The translations under genes were made by a program, and so were the position numbers. Below, in pieces: positions 1 to 9,401 of a stretch of DNA of 55,857 bases. Source of the DNA: Gammaproteobacteria bacterium (GTDB taxonomy: Bacteria > Pseudomonadota > Gammaproteobacteria > Xanthomonadales > SZUA-36); NCBI GenBank assembly GCA_024277815.1, contig JAJRUM010000005.1, positions 1-55,857 on the forward strand, given 5' to 3'. The number at the start of each line of letters is the position of its first letter. Positions within the stretch are counted from its first letter, which is position 1. The notes beneath the pieces were generated by a model, which was given only the letters and a program-made list of their open reading frames with translations, searched no databases and was not told the DNA's origin.

Positions 1-1847
1 ACCTTGAGCAGTTCGTTGACCCAAAGTATTTTCCATCCGTAGGCGTCACTATCGACGATGTGGATATGAATGGCCTGGCCGCAGCGGCAATCATGATGGA
101 TATTCAGCAGGTTGAAGTTCTGCGTGGCCCGCAGGGTACGCAATACGGCACCAATGCGCTGGCCGGCGTGGTCAACATCCGTTCAGTCGACCCATCCGAA
201 TCATTCAGCGGCTACGCCCAGGCAGGGCTTGGGAACTATGGCGGCTGGAACGTTGCTGCTGCGCTCGGCGGACCGCTGGGAGGAAACTTCCTGGGGCGGG
301 TTGCGGTACGCCAGAATACCGGGGACGGGTACATTCGCAACCGGTTCCTCGAACGTGACGATACCAACAACCGGGACGAATTCAGCCTGCGGGGTAAACT
401 GCGCTGGCTGGGGGAAGGCGATACCTATGCCGACCTGACCATCTTCCATGTAAATATCGACAATGGCTATGACGCCTTTTCGCTGGATAATGACCGCCAG
501 ACATTGACGGATGCGCCCGGCCATGACCGCCAGCAGTCTCTGGCTATTGCAGGCAAGAGTTTCTGGCAGATCAATACTGACCTTGCGCTGGAAACCATCC
601 TCAGCTGGGCGGATACAGACACCCAGTATGGCTATGATGAGGACTGGTCCAATCCGGATATTTGTACCGGAACAGAGTTTTGCTACCCCTATGCCAATAC
701 CGATGAGCAGGAACGCAGTCGCGACAACATCAGTCTGGACAGTCGTTTGCTTTCCACCGACTCCGGCCGCTTTGGCTGGGTTGTCGGCGTGTACGCCCAA
801 CACCGCACTGAAGATTTCAGCCGCCAGTACTACGGTAGTTTTACAAGCAACTATCAGACGCAGCGTTATGCCGTTTATGGGCAGGTGAATTACGCACTGG
901 CCACCGACTGGCAGTTACTTGGAGGCTTGCGGTTGGAAAGCTTCAGTGATGAATACGACGACAGCAACGGCCTGCGCAGCAAAACCGATGATCAGTATTT
1001 CACCGGCGAAATTACCTTACAACATGATATGGGCAATGGCAGCATGCTCTACGGCACCCTTTCACAGGGTGTTAAACCGGGCGGGGTCAACACTGAAGCC
1101 AGTTCAGTGTTTGCCTTCATGGATCCAAAATTCCGCGAATTCATGCAACAACGGCTACAGTTTGGCCGCGAAAGCCTGCTGAATAAAGAGATTGGCATCA
1201 AGGGCCGCTACCTGCAAGACACGCTTACAATTCGTGCTGCCCTGTTCCACATGAACAGGAGTGATGCCCAGCTGGAATCCTGGATTTGGGATGACAGCAA
1301 TTTCCTGTGGGTCGGCTATCTGGACAGCGTCCGCAGCGGCAGCAACTATGGCATGGAACTGGAGTTCGACTACCAGCTTTCCGCCAGCAGCGAAATTTTT
1401 GCCGGCATCGGCTGGCTTGAGACCAGGGTGGACCGTATTACTGTGGTTGATCTCGGCCAACCCGGGGAGTGGACCCAGTCCGTCATCACCGAGGTACGGG
1501 ATCGCGGCCAGACCAAGGCGCCACAATGGCAGTACAACTTCGGCACCAATCTATACTTTGGCGACCGATTCAGCGCACGGATTGAAATTGAAGGCCGCAG
1601 TGACAGCCTCTTTGGCTACTACCATCAGCAAAAACTGGCTGGTTACACGCTGCTCAACGCCAGCGTCGGGTACCAATTTGGCGCCATCGCGCTACGGGTC
1701 TGGGGCCGCAACCTCACTGGGGAAGATTACGCCGTACACGGCCTGTATTTTGCCAACGACCCCCGCAAGGGCTATGTCAACGAAACCTATCGCCAGTTCG
1801 GTGAACCACGTGTATTCGGGGTTGACGTGAAGTATGCGTTCCACTAG
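1..1847 (+). CDS. TonB-dependent outer-membrane receptor, 5' end outside the window
   Basis: The reading frame is open from base 3, so the gene starts upstream of the window; the first ATG at 60 lies inside the plug domain and is not the start. The visible part holds the end of the plug, with the signature VEVLRGPQGTQYG followed by GVVNI, and then a long beta-barrel rich in alternating aromatic and polar segments. It ends in a C-terminal Phe-His (YAFH) in place of a plain terminal aromatic. Such receptors import scarce nutrients across the outer membrane using TonB energy. The substrate cannot be read from the barrel. The next two genes, a PnuC-type permease 2 bp downstream and a ThiK-like kinase, suggest thiamine. 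The start, signal peptide, TonB box and any leader riboswitch are outside the window. Confidence 0.93.
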   Translation, partial: LEQFVDPKYFPSVGVTIDDVDMNGLAAAAIMMDIQQVEVLRGPQGTQYGTNALAGVVNIRSVDPSESFSGYAQAGLGNYGGWNVAAALGGPLGGNFLGRVAVRQNTGDGYIRNRFLERDDTNNRDEFSLRGKLRWLGEGDTYADLTIFHVNIDNGYDAFSLDNDRQTLTDAPGHDRQQSLAIAGKSFWQINTDLALETILSWADTDTQYGYDEDWSNPDICTGTEFCYPYANTDEQERSRDNISLDSRLLSTDSGRFGWVVGVYAQHRTEDFSRQYYGSFTSNYQTQRYAVYGQVNYALATDWQLLGGLRLESFSDEYDDSNGLRSKTDDQYFTGEITLQHDMGNGSMLYGTLSQGVKPGGVNTEASSVFAFMDPKFREFMQQRLQFGRESLLNKEIGIKGRYLQDTLTIRAALFHMNRSDAQLESWIWDDSNFLWVGYLDSVRSGSNYGMELEFDYQLSASSEIFAGIGWLETRVDRITVVDLGQPGEWTQSVITEVRDRGQTKAPQWQYNFGTNLYFGDRFSARIEIEGRSDSLFGYYHQQKLAGYTLLNASVGYQFGAIALRVWGRNLTGEDYAVHGLYFANDPRKGYVNETYRQFGEPRVFGVDVKYAFH

Positions 1848-1849
1848 CT

Positions 1850-2488
1850 ATGGGTAGCTGGTCAGAAACAATTGCAGATGCAGCTTCGCTCATGTCGCCG
1901 TGGGAACTGGCGGCAGTGGTTTTCGCTGTCGCTTACCTGTTGCTGGCCATTCGGGAGAACCCCTGGTGTTGGTTATTTGCCTTTCTCAGCACAGCGATTT
2001 ACACCGTTCTGTTTCACGACGTAAGCCTGCTGATGGACTCAGCGCTGAACGTGTACTACATGGCAATGGCAGTTTTTGGCTGGTACCAATGGACTCACGG
2101 TGGCGCCAGAGATACAGACAGCGGGGCGTCCCATGTGCTTTCAATTCAGTCACTTTCGAAACGACAACACGGCTTGATCCTCACCTCCATAATTCTCGCC
2201 AGCGCATTCTCCGGTTTCATGCTCAGCGAGTACAGCAGCGCGGTCTGGCCCTATGTTGACTCGTTCACAACCTGGGCAAGCGTGATCACCACTTACCTGG
2301 TGACACAAAAGTACCTGCAAAACTGGCTGTACTGGATTGTGATTGACGCTGTATCAGTCCCGCTTTACCTCGAGCGCAGCCTGAATCTGACCGCCTTGCT
2401 ATTTGTCTTTTACATCATTATCGCCGTTGCCGGCTACCTAAACTGGCGCCGGCACTACCTTGAAGAAGGGCAATGCCTTGCAAGCTGA
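1850..2488 (+). CDS. PnuC-family vitamin transporter (PnuT-like)
   Basis: This 212-residue integral membrane protein has about seven hydrophobic segments and the PnuC signature region IRENPWCWLFAF near residues 34-45. PnuC-family proteins move NMN or nicotinamide riboside, riboflavin (PnuX) or thiamine (PnuT) by facilitated diffusion, with trapping by phosphorylation inside the cell. The ATG lies 2 bp after the receptor stop, so the two are probably co-translated. Its 3' end overlaps or abuts a ThiK-like kinase gene. The order receptor, PnuC homologue, kinase is the arrangement described for thiamine salvage (PnuT with a thiamine kinase) in other bacteria, so PnuT is preferred over PnuC. Substrate is inferred from context only; family membership is clear. 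Confidence 0.88.
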   Translation: MGSWSETIADAASLMSPWELAAVVFAVAYLLLAIRENPWCWLFAFLSTAIYTVLFHDVSLLMDSALNVYYMAMAVFGWYQWTHGGARDTDSGASHVLSIQSLSKRQHGLILTSIILASAFSGFMLSEYSSAVWPYVDSFTTWASVITTYLVTQKYLQNWLYWIVIDAVSVPLYLERSLNLTALLFVFYIIIAVAGYLNWRRHYLEEGQCLAS

Positions 2489-3263
2489 AGTTGCAATAAG
2501 CGGTTGGCAACAATGGAATGCCGGCTTGCTGCAAAAACCGGAAATCATTCGCCCACTGGATGGAGGCCGCAGTAATCGCAGCTACCTGCTACGCTCTGGC
2601 GACCAGCATCTGGTGATGCGACTTAACGCCAGTAGCCGGCTGTTGCCCGACAGCAACCGCAGCAATGAAATCCGTGTCTGGCAAGCTGCCAGCGCCGCCG
2701 GACTCGCGCCGCCGCTGCTGTACAGCAATGAACGGGAAAGCATCCAGATCAGTGCTTACGTCCCCGACAGCTTACCAGCACGGCCAGAAGCTGACACAGC
2801 CATCGCAGACCATGCCCTGAACTTGCTGGGTCGCTGCCATCAACTGGACGTTGCTGCCCCCAACCTGGATTATGCCCGGCATATCCGGCGTTACTGGCAA
2901 TTGATCGAAGCCGGTGGCCACTCCATCGATCCGTCTCTATCCGGTCAACGCGAGCACATGCAAGGACTTGTTGATTCATTGTCCACCGGCGGTGCTGTGA
3001 CGGCGTTGTGCCATCACGACCCGGTCAGGGCCAATTTTGTCGGCAGCACCGACCGGTTATACCTGATTGATTGGGAATACGCCGCGCGTGGGTGGGTCGT
3101 CATGGATTATGCAGCACTGCTGATTGAGTGGAATATGGATGATCAATCCGTGCTGGCACGACCCGGCGTAGAACCGGATCAGCTGGCAATGGCCAAGCAG
3201 TTATACAGATATACGTGTGCGCTGTGGACGGTACTTAATAACCCTGGCGCTGCGCCAGGGTAA
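2478..3263 (+). CDS. Aminoglycoside-phosphotransferase-fold kinase, probably thiamine kinase
   Basis: The protein has the APH/choline-kinase fold. Near residue 45 there is a strand ending in LVMRLN that supplies the ATP-anchoring region. The Brenner-type catalytic motif reads CHHDPVRANFV, and the metal-binding motif reads YLIDWEYAARG, which closely resembles ThiK. No ATG fits. TTG at 2478 is preceded by AAGAAGGG (2463-2470) at 7 nt spacing, whereas the alternative TTG at 2460 has no ribosome-binding site. The chosen start overlaps the PnuC-type gene by 11 bp, indicating translational coupling. The likely role is phosphorylating imported thiamine, which traps it in the cytoplasm. Other small-molecule kinases of the fold remain possible. 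Confidence 0.8.
   Translation: MQAEVAISGWQQWNAGLLQKPEIIRPLDGGRSNRSYLLRSGDQHLVMRLNASSRLLPDSNRSNEIRVWQAASAAGLAPPLLYSNERESIQISAYVPDSLPARPEADTAIADHALNLLGRCHQLDVAAPNLDYARHIRRYWQLIEAGGHSIDPSLSGQREHMQGLVDSLSTGGAVTALCHHDPVRANFVGSTDRLYLIDWEYAARGWVVMDYAALLIEWNMDDQSVLARPGVEPDQLAMAKQLYRYTCALWTVLNNPGAAPG
3242..3260. terminator. GC-rich hairpin between convergent thiamine-kinase and rpoD genes
   Basis: A nearly perfect inverted repeat (CCCTGGCG, CTG-type loop, CGCCAGGG) overlaps the last codons of the kinase gene and sits 30 bp before the rpoD stop on the other strand. It has no T-run on either side, so it is not a textbook intrinsic terminator. It could still end or protect both convergent transcripts. 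Confidence 0.4.
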
Positions 3264-3290
3264 CCAAATCCAGCCGACTGCCTGGGGTTA

Positions 3291-5159
3291 TTACTCCAGG
3301 TCGAGGAAACTCCGCAACTGTTCCGAACGGGTCGGGTGACGCAGCTTGCGCAGCGCCTTGGCTTCAATTTGCCGGATACGCTCGCGCGTCACATCAAACT
3401 GTTTACCCACTTCTTCCAGCGTGTGGTCGGTATTCATATCAATACCGAAACGCATACGCAAGACCTTGGCTTCGCGCGGCGTGAGTCCGGATAGAACACC
3501 TTGTACGGTACCGGTAAGGCCGGTGCCGGTAGCAGACTCCACCGGCGAGGCAATATTGGCATCCTCAATAAAGTCACCCAGGTGGGAGTCTTCATCGTCG
3601 CCGATCGGTGTTTCCATGGAGATCGGTTCCTTGGCAATTTTCAGCACCTTGCGAACCTTATCCTCTGGCATCTCCATACGCTCGGAGAGTTCTTCCGGTG
3701 TAGGCTCCCGACCCATCTCCTGCAGCATCTGGCGGGAAATACGATTGAGCTTGTGGATGGTCTCGATCATATGCACCGGAATACGAATCGTGCGTGCCTG
3801 ATCGGCAATAGAACGGGTAATAGCCTGGCGTATCCACCAGGTGGCATAGGTTGAGAACTTGTAACCACGGCGGTATTCAAACTTATCCACTGCTTTCATC
3901 AGGCCGATATTGCCTTCCTGAATCAGGTCAAGGAATTGCAAGCCACGATTGGTGTACTTCTTGGCAATGGAGATCACCAGCCTGAGGTTGGCTTCGACCA
4001 TTTCCTTCTTGGCCCGGCGCGCCTTGGCTTCACCGATAGACATGGCACGGTTGATTTCCTTGAGCTCACAAATCGTCACGCGGTTGGCAAGTTGCAAGCG
4101 TCCCAGTTTAACCTGCAGATCATGAATGTCGTCGCTATATTCGCCGAGTGCCGAGACCCACTTTTGCTTACCCTTAAGCACTGATCCGAGCCATTCCTTA
4201 TTGGCTTCGTTCTCGGTAAAGCTCTTGACGAAAGTTGTTTTGGGCATTTTCGCCTGACGCACTGCCATCTGCATGATGGCACGCTCATGTTCCCGCGTAC
4301 GCGACACAGCAAAACGCAAACGATCAACAAGGTGGTCGACCATTTTGGCTGGCAGCTTCAGATACATGAACATTTCTGCCATCGCATCAAGCTGCTCCTG
4401 GGCCTTGGCATTTCCGGGCCCATGCTTATCATTCAGTTTAATGAACTTTGCGTGGTGCTTGCCGAGCGTGGTGAAGTGCTGCGCAACCTCTTCGAGGTCC
4501 GGACCGGTTGGTCCCTGTTCCTCTTCCTCTTCATCCTCTTCTTCCGCCTCAGCCTGGCTGTTCTTTTCACCGGCTTTGGCATTTTCCTGCTTAATTACAT
4601 CTGCCGGCTTTTTCGCCACCGGAATGGGTTCCTCGGGGGCATTGGGGTCGATAAAATCAATCATGACCTCGGTCAGGCGCTGCTTTCCTTCCTGATGGAG
4701 GATATATGCATCGAGTAATACGGCATGGGTTTCCGGGAAACGGGCCAGGGCCCTGTGAACCTGCTTCAAGCCAGCTTCAATGCGCTTGGCTATAACAATT
4801 TCACCTTCACGGGTCAGCAATTCAACTGTGCCCATCTCACGCATATACATGCGTACCGGGTCGGTCGTGCGACCGATCTCTGTTTCAACAGCTGCCAGCG
4901 CGGCTGCTGCTTCTTCTGCTGCCGTGTCGTCATCTGTGGCGGTCGCCGCGTCATCATTAAGGATCAGCGAGTCAGCATCCGGTGCTTTTTCGTGCACCGA
5001 TATCCCCATATCGTTGATCATGTTAATAATGTCTTCGATCTGTTCAGGATCAACGATATCATCAGGCAGGTGGTCATTGACCTGAGCGTATGTCAGGAAT
5101 CCCTGTTCCTTGCCCTTGGTAATCAAATCTTTCAATTGCGATTGCTGGTTTTGGTTCAT
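3291..5159 (-). CDS. rpoD: RNA polymerase primary sigma factor RpoD (sigma-70)
   Basis: The housekeeping sigma factor directs RNA polymerase to most promoters. Region 1.1 begins at [12 protein letters not shown]. An acidic, Glu-rich linker lies near residue 210. Region 2 contains [19 protein letters not shown] and [12 protein letters not shown]. Region 4 contains the helix-turn-helix [23 protein letters not shown]. The frame is open further upstream to 5210, but family members begin at the internal ATG used here, giving 622 residues, close to the usual 613-615 with a slightly longer acidic insert. It is the last gene of the rpsU-yqeY-dnaG-rpoD unit, 78 bp after dnaG. Confidence 0.98.
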   Translation of the reverse strand: MNQNQQSQLKDLITKGKEQGFLTYAQVNDHLPDDIVDPEQIEDIINMINDMGISVHEKAPDADSLILNDDAATATDDDTAAEEAAAALAAVETEIGRTTDPVRMYMREMGTVELLTREGEIVIAKRIEAGLKQVHRALARFPETHAVLLDAYILHQEGKQRLTEVMIDFIDPNAPEEPIPVAKKPADVIKQENAKAGEKNSQAEAEEEDEEEEEQGPTGPDLEEVAQHFTTLGKHHAKFIKLNDKHGPGNAKAQEQLDAMAEMFMYLKLPAKMVDHLVDRLRFAVSRTREHERAIMQMAVRQAKMPKTTFVKSFTENEANKEWLGSVLKGKQKWVSALGEYSDDIHDLQVKLGRLQLANRVTICELKEINRAMSIGEAKARRAKKEMVEANLRLVISIAKKYTNRGLQFLDLIQEGNIGLMKAVDKFEYRRGYKFSTYATWWIRQAITRSIADQARTIRIPVHMIETIHKLNRISRQMLQEMGREPTPEELSERMEMPEDKVRKVLKIAKEPISMETPIGDDEDSHLGDFIEDANIASPVESATGTGLTGTVQGVLSGLTPREAKVLRMRFGIDMNTDHTLEEVGKQFDVTRERIRQIEAKALRKLRHPTRSEQLRSFLDLE

Positions 5160-5208
5160 AAATTTTGCTTCGCGATAATTAACTATAGCCCAAGAAAACC
5201 GCTCCGGC

Positions 5209-5225
5209 ACTCTGGTGGCCAGAGT
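5209..5225. repeat. Hairpin between dnaG and rpoD
   Basis: The inverted repeat ACTCTGG-TGG-CCAGAGT has a 7-bp stem and a 3-nt loop in the 78-bp gap between dnaG and rpoD. It has no U-run in the minus-strand direction. It could be a partial attenuator or processing site, since the mRNA of this operon is cut and attenuated at gene junctions in E. coli. The role here is inferred. Confidence 0.35.
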
Positions 5226-5237
5226 TTTCCTGCTCTT

Positions 5238-6971
5238 TTAAGATTGATGGCTGTCAAGCCGCTTTTTCAGGTCCTGCTGACGTTGCTGCAAGGCCCTGTA
5301 CTCTTGACGCTGCTCAATAATATTCGTCACCCTGGATAACAAAACCTCTACCCAGCCCAGACGAATCCGATTCACCGCGTCAATGAACTCCCGCGCCTGC
5401 AATTCGTCCTCTCCCGGAAGATGCCAGATCGCCAGTTTCTGCAAATGCGGCAATGCCGGATGCCCATGCCAAAGTTCTATCAACTGAGCCGTTGTGATAT
5501 TAGGGCGTTGAGCGCAGAAATCAACAAGTTCTGTGAAGATTTCTATACCTTGAATATCATCATTCGTCAGCCCGTCCAATTCATCGAGCCCTTCAAGCTG
5601 TTCGACCAGTGCAGGATTTTGTACAAGGTGCGCCATCGCTGTGCGCATGGGTGTACGTTTCTGTACCGGCTTGCCACCCAAACCGGGTGCAACTGTACCC
5701 GTGGGGCCAGCCTGAAATTGAGACTGTAACCTGTGTTGGGCAAGCGCTTCAAGCCGGGCAGTCATCATGTCCCTGAACACGCCTTCTGGAATGGTTTCGA
5801 TAAAAGGCTGCGCCTGCTCGACCAGTCGGGCCCGTCCATCAATGCTGCCCAGATCAATATCATTGGTGAAGTGCTGGAAAAAAAATTCAGACAACGGACG
5901 GGCATTATCAACCTGTTGTGCGAACTCATCAGCGCCGTGCTTTCGAACCATGCTGTCCGGGTCTTCCCCATCCGGCAGGAACATGAACTTTGCCTGCAAA
6001 CCTTCCCGTAACTTTGGCATAGCTGCTTGCAGCGCTCTCCAGGCAGCTTTGCGGCCGGCCTTATCACCATCGAAACAGAACACCACCGTATCGGCAGCAC
6101 GAAACAGGATTTCCACCTGGATGGCCGTTGTAGCCGTACCGGACGTCGCCACCACATTCCGGAAGCCAAACTGGGCCAAAGCGACAACATCCATGTAGCC
6201 CTCAACGACCAGGATACTGTCCAGCCGCCCTGCCCGTTGCCGTGCCAGGTACAAGCCGTAAAGCTCCCTGCTTTTGTGGTACAGCGAAGTCTCCGGTGAA
6301 TTGAGGTACTTGGGACCGTCATCCGTCAGTGCCCGACCACCGAATGCGATGACCCGGCCACGGCGGTCATGAATCGGAAACATGATGCGGTCACGAAACT
6401 TGTCATAACTACCGCTTTTGCCTTCGCTGAGCATGCCGGCCTGTTTCAGTTGCTCGAGGCGGGTCGCGTCCGTGCCGAGTTTCTTGATCACACCATCCCA
6501 GCCGGCGGGCGCGTAGCCAATGCCAAAGTCGCGGGTAATTTCACCGGACAGGCCGCGGCCACGCAAATATTCAATGGCCGCCGGATGGCTTTTTAGCTCC
6601 TCGCTATAAAACCGGGCACAGGCTGCAAGTATGTCATACAGGCCGGTGTCCGGACGCGGTTGCTGGCTACCACTGCTGGGAACCTCAAGGCCCGCTGAGC
6701 GTGCCATTTCCTCGATTGCATCAAGGAACTCAAGGCCTTCATACTGCATCAGGAAGCCAATCGCAGAGCCATGCGCCCCGCAGCCAAAGCAATGGTAAAA
6801 CTGCTTCTTGGGGCTGACGGTAAAAGAAGGGGTTTTTTCATCGTGGAACGGGCAGCAGGCCTGGAATTCACTGCCGGCACGCTTTAAGGGAACGCGCCGT
6901 TCAATCATTTCAACGATATCGCTGCGTGCCAGCAACTCTTCGATAAAAGCGTCCGGGATACGACCACTCAT
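5238..6971 (-). CDS. dnaG: DNA primase DnaG
   Basis: Primase makes the RNA primers for chromosome replication and works with DnaB helicase. The N-terminal CHC2 zinc finger is intact with Cys40, His43, Cys61 and Cys64. The TOPRIM catalytic core carries ILVVEGYMDVVALAQFG and the metal-binding FCFDGDKAGRKAA. The C-terminal helicase-interacting region is present up to a polar tail. The length of 577 residues is typical. It lies 43 bp downstream of yqeY and upstream of rpoD, the conserved macromolecular-synthesis order. The start gives MSGRIPDAFIEELL, matching other primases. Confidence 0.98.
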   Translation of the reverse strand: MSGRIPDAFIEELLARSDIVEMIERRVPLKRAGSEFQACCPFHDEKTPSFTVSPKKQFYHCFGCGAHGSAIGFLMQYEGLEFLDAIEEMARSAGLEVPSSGSQQPRPDTGLYDILAACARFYSEELKSHPAAIEYLRGRGLSGEITRDFGIGYAPAGWDGVIKKLGTDATRLEQLKQAGMLSEGKSGSYDKFRDRIMFPIHDRRGRVIAFGGRALTDDGPKYLNSPETSLYHKSRELYGLYLARQRAGRLDSILVVEGYMDVVALAQFGFRNVVATSGTATTAIQVEILFRAADTVVFCFDGDKAGRKAAWRALQAAMPKLREGLQAKFMFLPDGEDPDSMVRKHGADEFAQQVDNARPLSEFFFQHFTNDIDLGSIDGRARLVEQAQPFIETIPEGVFRDMMTARLEALAQHRLQSQFQAGPTGTVAPGLGGKPVQKRTPMRTAMAHLVQNPALVEQLEGLDELDGLTNDDIQGIEIFTELVDFCAQRPNITTAQLIELWHGHPALPHLQKLAIWHLPGEDELQAREFIDAVNRIRLGWVEVLLSRVTNIIEQRQEYRALQQRQQDLKKRLDSHQS

Positions 6972-7014
6972 TGGATTTGGACCAGCAGCCTGTCGGCTTT
7001 GACCCGGAGCATCG

Positions 7015-7461
7015 TCAGCTACTGAGCTGTGCTTTAACAGCGCCGCTGACGGCTTTCATATCGGCTCGGCCCTGCACTTTGCCCCGCAGTGCGCTCATCA
7101 CAGCACCCATATCACGAATGGAACTGGCGCCGGTTTCCGCAATGGTTTGCTGGATAAGGTCGGCAACCTCTTCATCACTCAGTGGTTCAGGAAGGTAGGG
7201 GGCCAGCAAGTCCAGTTCATACTGTTCCTGTGCTGCAAGGTCCTCGCGGCCGGCAGTTTGATACTGTTCAAGTGATTCGCGGCGTTGTTTGACCATCTTG
7301 TCGAGCACAGCAAGCACTACCTGGTCATCCGGTTCAATGCGCTTATCGACTTCGATCTGCTTGATGGCAGCAGTTATCAGGCGCAATGCGGTCAGGCGCT
7401 TTTGATCGCGCGCCCGCATTGCGGTTTTAACATCTTCCTGGATTTGCCACTTCAATGTCAT
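7015..7461 (-). CDS. yqeY: GatB/YqeY domain protein
   Basis: This 148-residue protein consists almost entirely of a YqeY domain. It has the helical N-terminus with KTAMRARDQKRLTALRLI, a central LAPYLPEPLSDEEV, and a C-terminal tRNA-binding-like section containing MGAVMSALRGKVQGRAD. The C-terminal part resembles the tail of GatB, the amidotransferase subunit that recognises mischarged tRNA, but YqeY's cellular role is not established. It sits between rpsU and dnaG, a placement common in gammaproteobacteria outside the enterics. A hairpin lies in the 45-bp gap before it. Confidence 0.95.
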   Translation of the reverse strand: MTLKWQIQEDVKTAMRARDQKRLTALRLITAAIKQIEVDKRIEPDDQVVLAVLDKMVKQRRESLEQYQTAGREDLAAQEQYELDLLAPYLPEPLSDEEVADLIQQTIAETGASSIRDMGAVMSALRGKVQGRADMKAVSGAVKAQLSS

Positions 7462-7480
7462 TTGGTCAGTGCCATAATGC

Positions 7481-7499
7481 TTACTTCACGATGAAGTAA
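7481..7499. repeat. Perfect hairpin between rpsU and yqeY
   Basis: TTACTTCA-CGA-TGAAGTAA forms an 8-bp perfect stem with a 3-nt loop just after the rpsU stop. In E. coli a partial terminator lies just after rpsU and lowers expression of dnaG and rpoD relative to the ribosomal protein. This hairpin is in the matching place but lacks a U-run, so attenuation or RNA processing is inferred. Confidence 0.4.
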
Positions 7500-7506
7500 T
7501 GAAGCT

Positions 7507-7722
7507 TCAGTACATGCGGGTACGGCGAATGTTTTCCCGTGCCAGACGACGCAGGTTACGTTTTACTGCGGCAGCAGCTTTACGTTTGCGTTCCTGAGTA
7601 GGTTTTTCATAGTACTCACGGCGGCGGGTTTCCGCCAGTACTCCGGCCTTTTCGCACGACCGCTTGAAGCGACGCAGTGCATATTCAAAAGGCTCGTTTT
7701 CGCGAACTTTTACGCTAGGCAT
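7507..7722 (-). CDS. rpsU: 30S ribosomal protein S21
   Basis: The protein has 71 residues and the S21 pattern: [21 protein letters not shown]-type N-terminus, then a strongly basic helix ending in [15 protein letters not shown]21 sits near the anti-Shine-Dalgarno end of 16S rRNA and assists initiation. GGAG lies 7 nt before the ATG. It is the first gene of the operon with yqeY, dnaG and rpoD, behind a likely sigma-70 promoter at 7769-7798. Confidence 0.98.
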   Translation of the reverse strand: MPSVKVRENEPFEYALRRFKRSCEKAGVLAETRRREYYEKPTQERKRKAAAAVKRNLRRLARENIRRTRMY

Positions 7723-7768
7723 TATTACTCCGGTTTATCAATTATGCCCTCAATGGGCGTAGCCGCGT

Positions 7769-7798
7769 ATTTTAACCTCTTATCCTTCATTCTTGCAA
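7769..7798 (-). promoter_or_regulatory. Likely sigma-70 promoter of the rpsU operon
   Basis: On the minus strand, TTGCAA (7798-7793) and TAAAAT (7774-7769) are separated by 18 bp, giving a short leader of about 40 nt before the rpsU ATG. The -35 element starts 8 bp beyond the stop of the gene upstream. Identified by eye from consensus and position. Confidence 0.5.
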
Positions 7799-7805
7799 AG
7801 AAAAA

Positions 7806-9401
7806 TCAGCCTGATTGTGCAATTGCTACAGCACCGCCCCTGCGAGGGTCACCGATTGCCAGAAACTCCCCGTTCGCGAGACGCTCAACCGCATGTACCC
7901 CGCCAAAGAACAGGTTGGCTTCAGGCCACCGGATTGTACCCGGCCATACCGTCTCCAGCGCAGCCAGCGCAGCAACAGAAAAACCGGACTCAATACTCAG
8001 CTGGCTGCCCTCAAGGTGTAAGCGCGGCGCGCTCACGGCAGCCTCCAGCCCCATATCGAATTCCAGCATGTTGGTCAGTACCTGCAGTATGGCACTGCGT
8101 ATCCTGTTAGAGCCACCCGACCCCAGCGCCACCTGTCCACCATCGGCCAGGCTGACAATGGTGGGCGTCATCATCGAAGCCAGCCGCACCCCGGCGGGTA
8201 AACAGTGAAAGCCAGCGGGGTTGAGATCTTCCTCTCCCAGCATATTGTTCAACATGATGCCGCTGCCCGGCAAAACATAAGAAGAACCTTCACCATTGGA
8301 AAGTGTCAGGCTGGCCAGGTTGCCTTCAGCGTCCGCAACGCTTAAGTGAGTCGTGCCGCGCGAAGCCATGCCACCCGAACGCAAAGTCTGCTGCCATTGC
8401 TGTAGATTGTCCGGCTGCAGTATTGCTGCTGCTGCTGCTTCATCCATACCCGTCGCCAGGCCGTGCTGCTCCCGTACAATACCGGAAGCCTGGATAACCC
8501 GCGCCAGTTGCATGGCATGCTCCACACCACCCCACTCACAGCTGCCGGGCTGAAGCTTGTCCAGCAGTGACAGGGCAAATACTGTCAGACACCCACCCGG
8601 TGATGGCGGGCTATTGACGCAAATGCTGGCGCCGTGGGACTGCGCTATCACCGGCCTGCGCTGAACGACCTCATAATTCTGCAGGTCAGCCAGCGTTATC
8701 AGCCCCCCTCCGGCAGCGCAGTCAGCCACCAGTTGCTGTCCCGGTTCACCTTCGTAGAACCAGTCCGGCCCATGGCTGACCAATGACTCAAAGGTGTCGG
8801 CCAGTGCAGGATTGGCGATAAAGTCACCAATCTCAGCCACCTTGCCAGGAGCAAACATGGGGCTGGCCAGTTCCCGGGCAGCAGGCGAAGCATCAATAAT
8901 GGGTGAGAGTATGTCACTGACATATTTCTGCAGGGCATTGAGGCGCACACCTTCACGCGCCAGCACAACTGCCGGCTCGACAATCCTCTCCAGTGGCATG
9001 CGGCACAATGCCTTGTGAGCAGCGAACAAGCCCGCAACAACACCTGGCACAGCAATTGAGCCAAGCCCAATATGAAACTCCTGAGTTGCGGTGCCAAAAT
9101 CCACCTGAACAGGGTAAAAGTCCAGCTCTCTTTCCATTGCAGAAGGCGTTTGCACAAAAAAGTCAAATACCCGGGGCTCGCTGCCAGCGGTTTGCGCCAG
9201 CAGAAACCCGCCGCCACCCAGGCTGGCGAGCATTGGCTCACACACACAGGCAGCACACATAGACCCCAGCGCGGCATCAAATGCGTTGCCACCTTCTTCA
9301 AGCAGAATTTTAGCAGCCCGTGAGGTCTCTTTATGGCCTGAGGCTGAAATTCCCAGAGGTTTGACCAAAACGTTTCCCGTGTTACCCGAGCAAGACGACA
9401 T
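7806..9401 (-). CDS. Gamma-glutamyltransferase family protein (Ntn hydrolase)
   Basis: The 531-residue protein matches the GGT fold. The large-subunit part has [20 protein letters not shown] and [10 protein letters not shown]. The autoprocessing site is GTTH, where Thr350 would become the N-terminal nucleophile of the small subunit. After it come [14 protein letters not shown] and the glycine-rich [15 protein letters not shown]. GGTs cleave or transfer gamma-glutamyl groups, classically on glutathione, but this subfamily also includes acylases and hydrolases. The N-terminus has no signal peptide, unlike periplasmic E. coli GGT, so a cytoplasmic location is likely. It lies between rpsU and tsaD, which are often adjacent and divergent in related bacteria. 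Confidence 0.88.
   Translation of the reverse strand: MSSCSGNTGNVLVKPLGISASGHKETSRAAKILLEEGGNAFDAALGSMCAACVCEPMLASLGGGGFLLAQTAGSEPRVFDFFVQTPSAMERELDFYPVQVDFGTATQEFHIGLGSIAVPGVVAGLFAAHKALCRMPLERIVEPAVVLAREGVRLNALQKYVSDILSPIIDASPAARELASPMFAPGKVAEIGDFIANPALADTFESLVSHGPDWFYEGEPGQQLVADCAAGGGLITLADLQNYEVVQRRPVIAQSHGASICVNSPPSPGGCLTVFALSLLDKLQPGSCEWGGVEHAMQLARVIQASGIVREQHGLATGMDEAAAAAILQPDNLQQWQQTLRSGGMASRGTTHLSVADAEGNLASLTLSNGEGSSYVLPGSGIMLNNMLGEEDLNPAGFHCLPAGVRLASMMTPTIVSLADGGQVALGSGGSNRIRSAILQVLTNMLEFDMGLEAAVSAPRLHLEGSQLSIESGFSVAALAALETVWPGTIRWPEANLFFGGVHAVERLANGEFLAIGDPRRGGAVAIAQSG

Noticed and set aside
201-803. A 200-codon minus-strand frame inside the TonB receptor gene
   Set aside because: The plus strand encodes a clear receptor barrel here; the antisense frame has no recognisable domain or start context.
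4515-4560. A CTC/TTC-rich low-complexity stretch
   Set aside because: It encodes the acidic Glu-rich insert of RpoD, a normal feature of primary sigma factors.
8421-8442. A (TGC)n triplet repeat
   Set aside because: It encodes an alanine run within the gamma-glutamyltransferase homologue and needs no other explanation.
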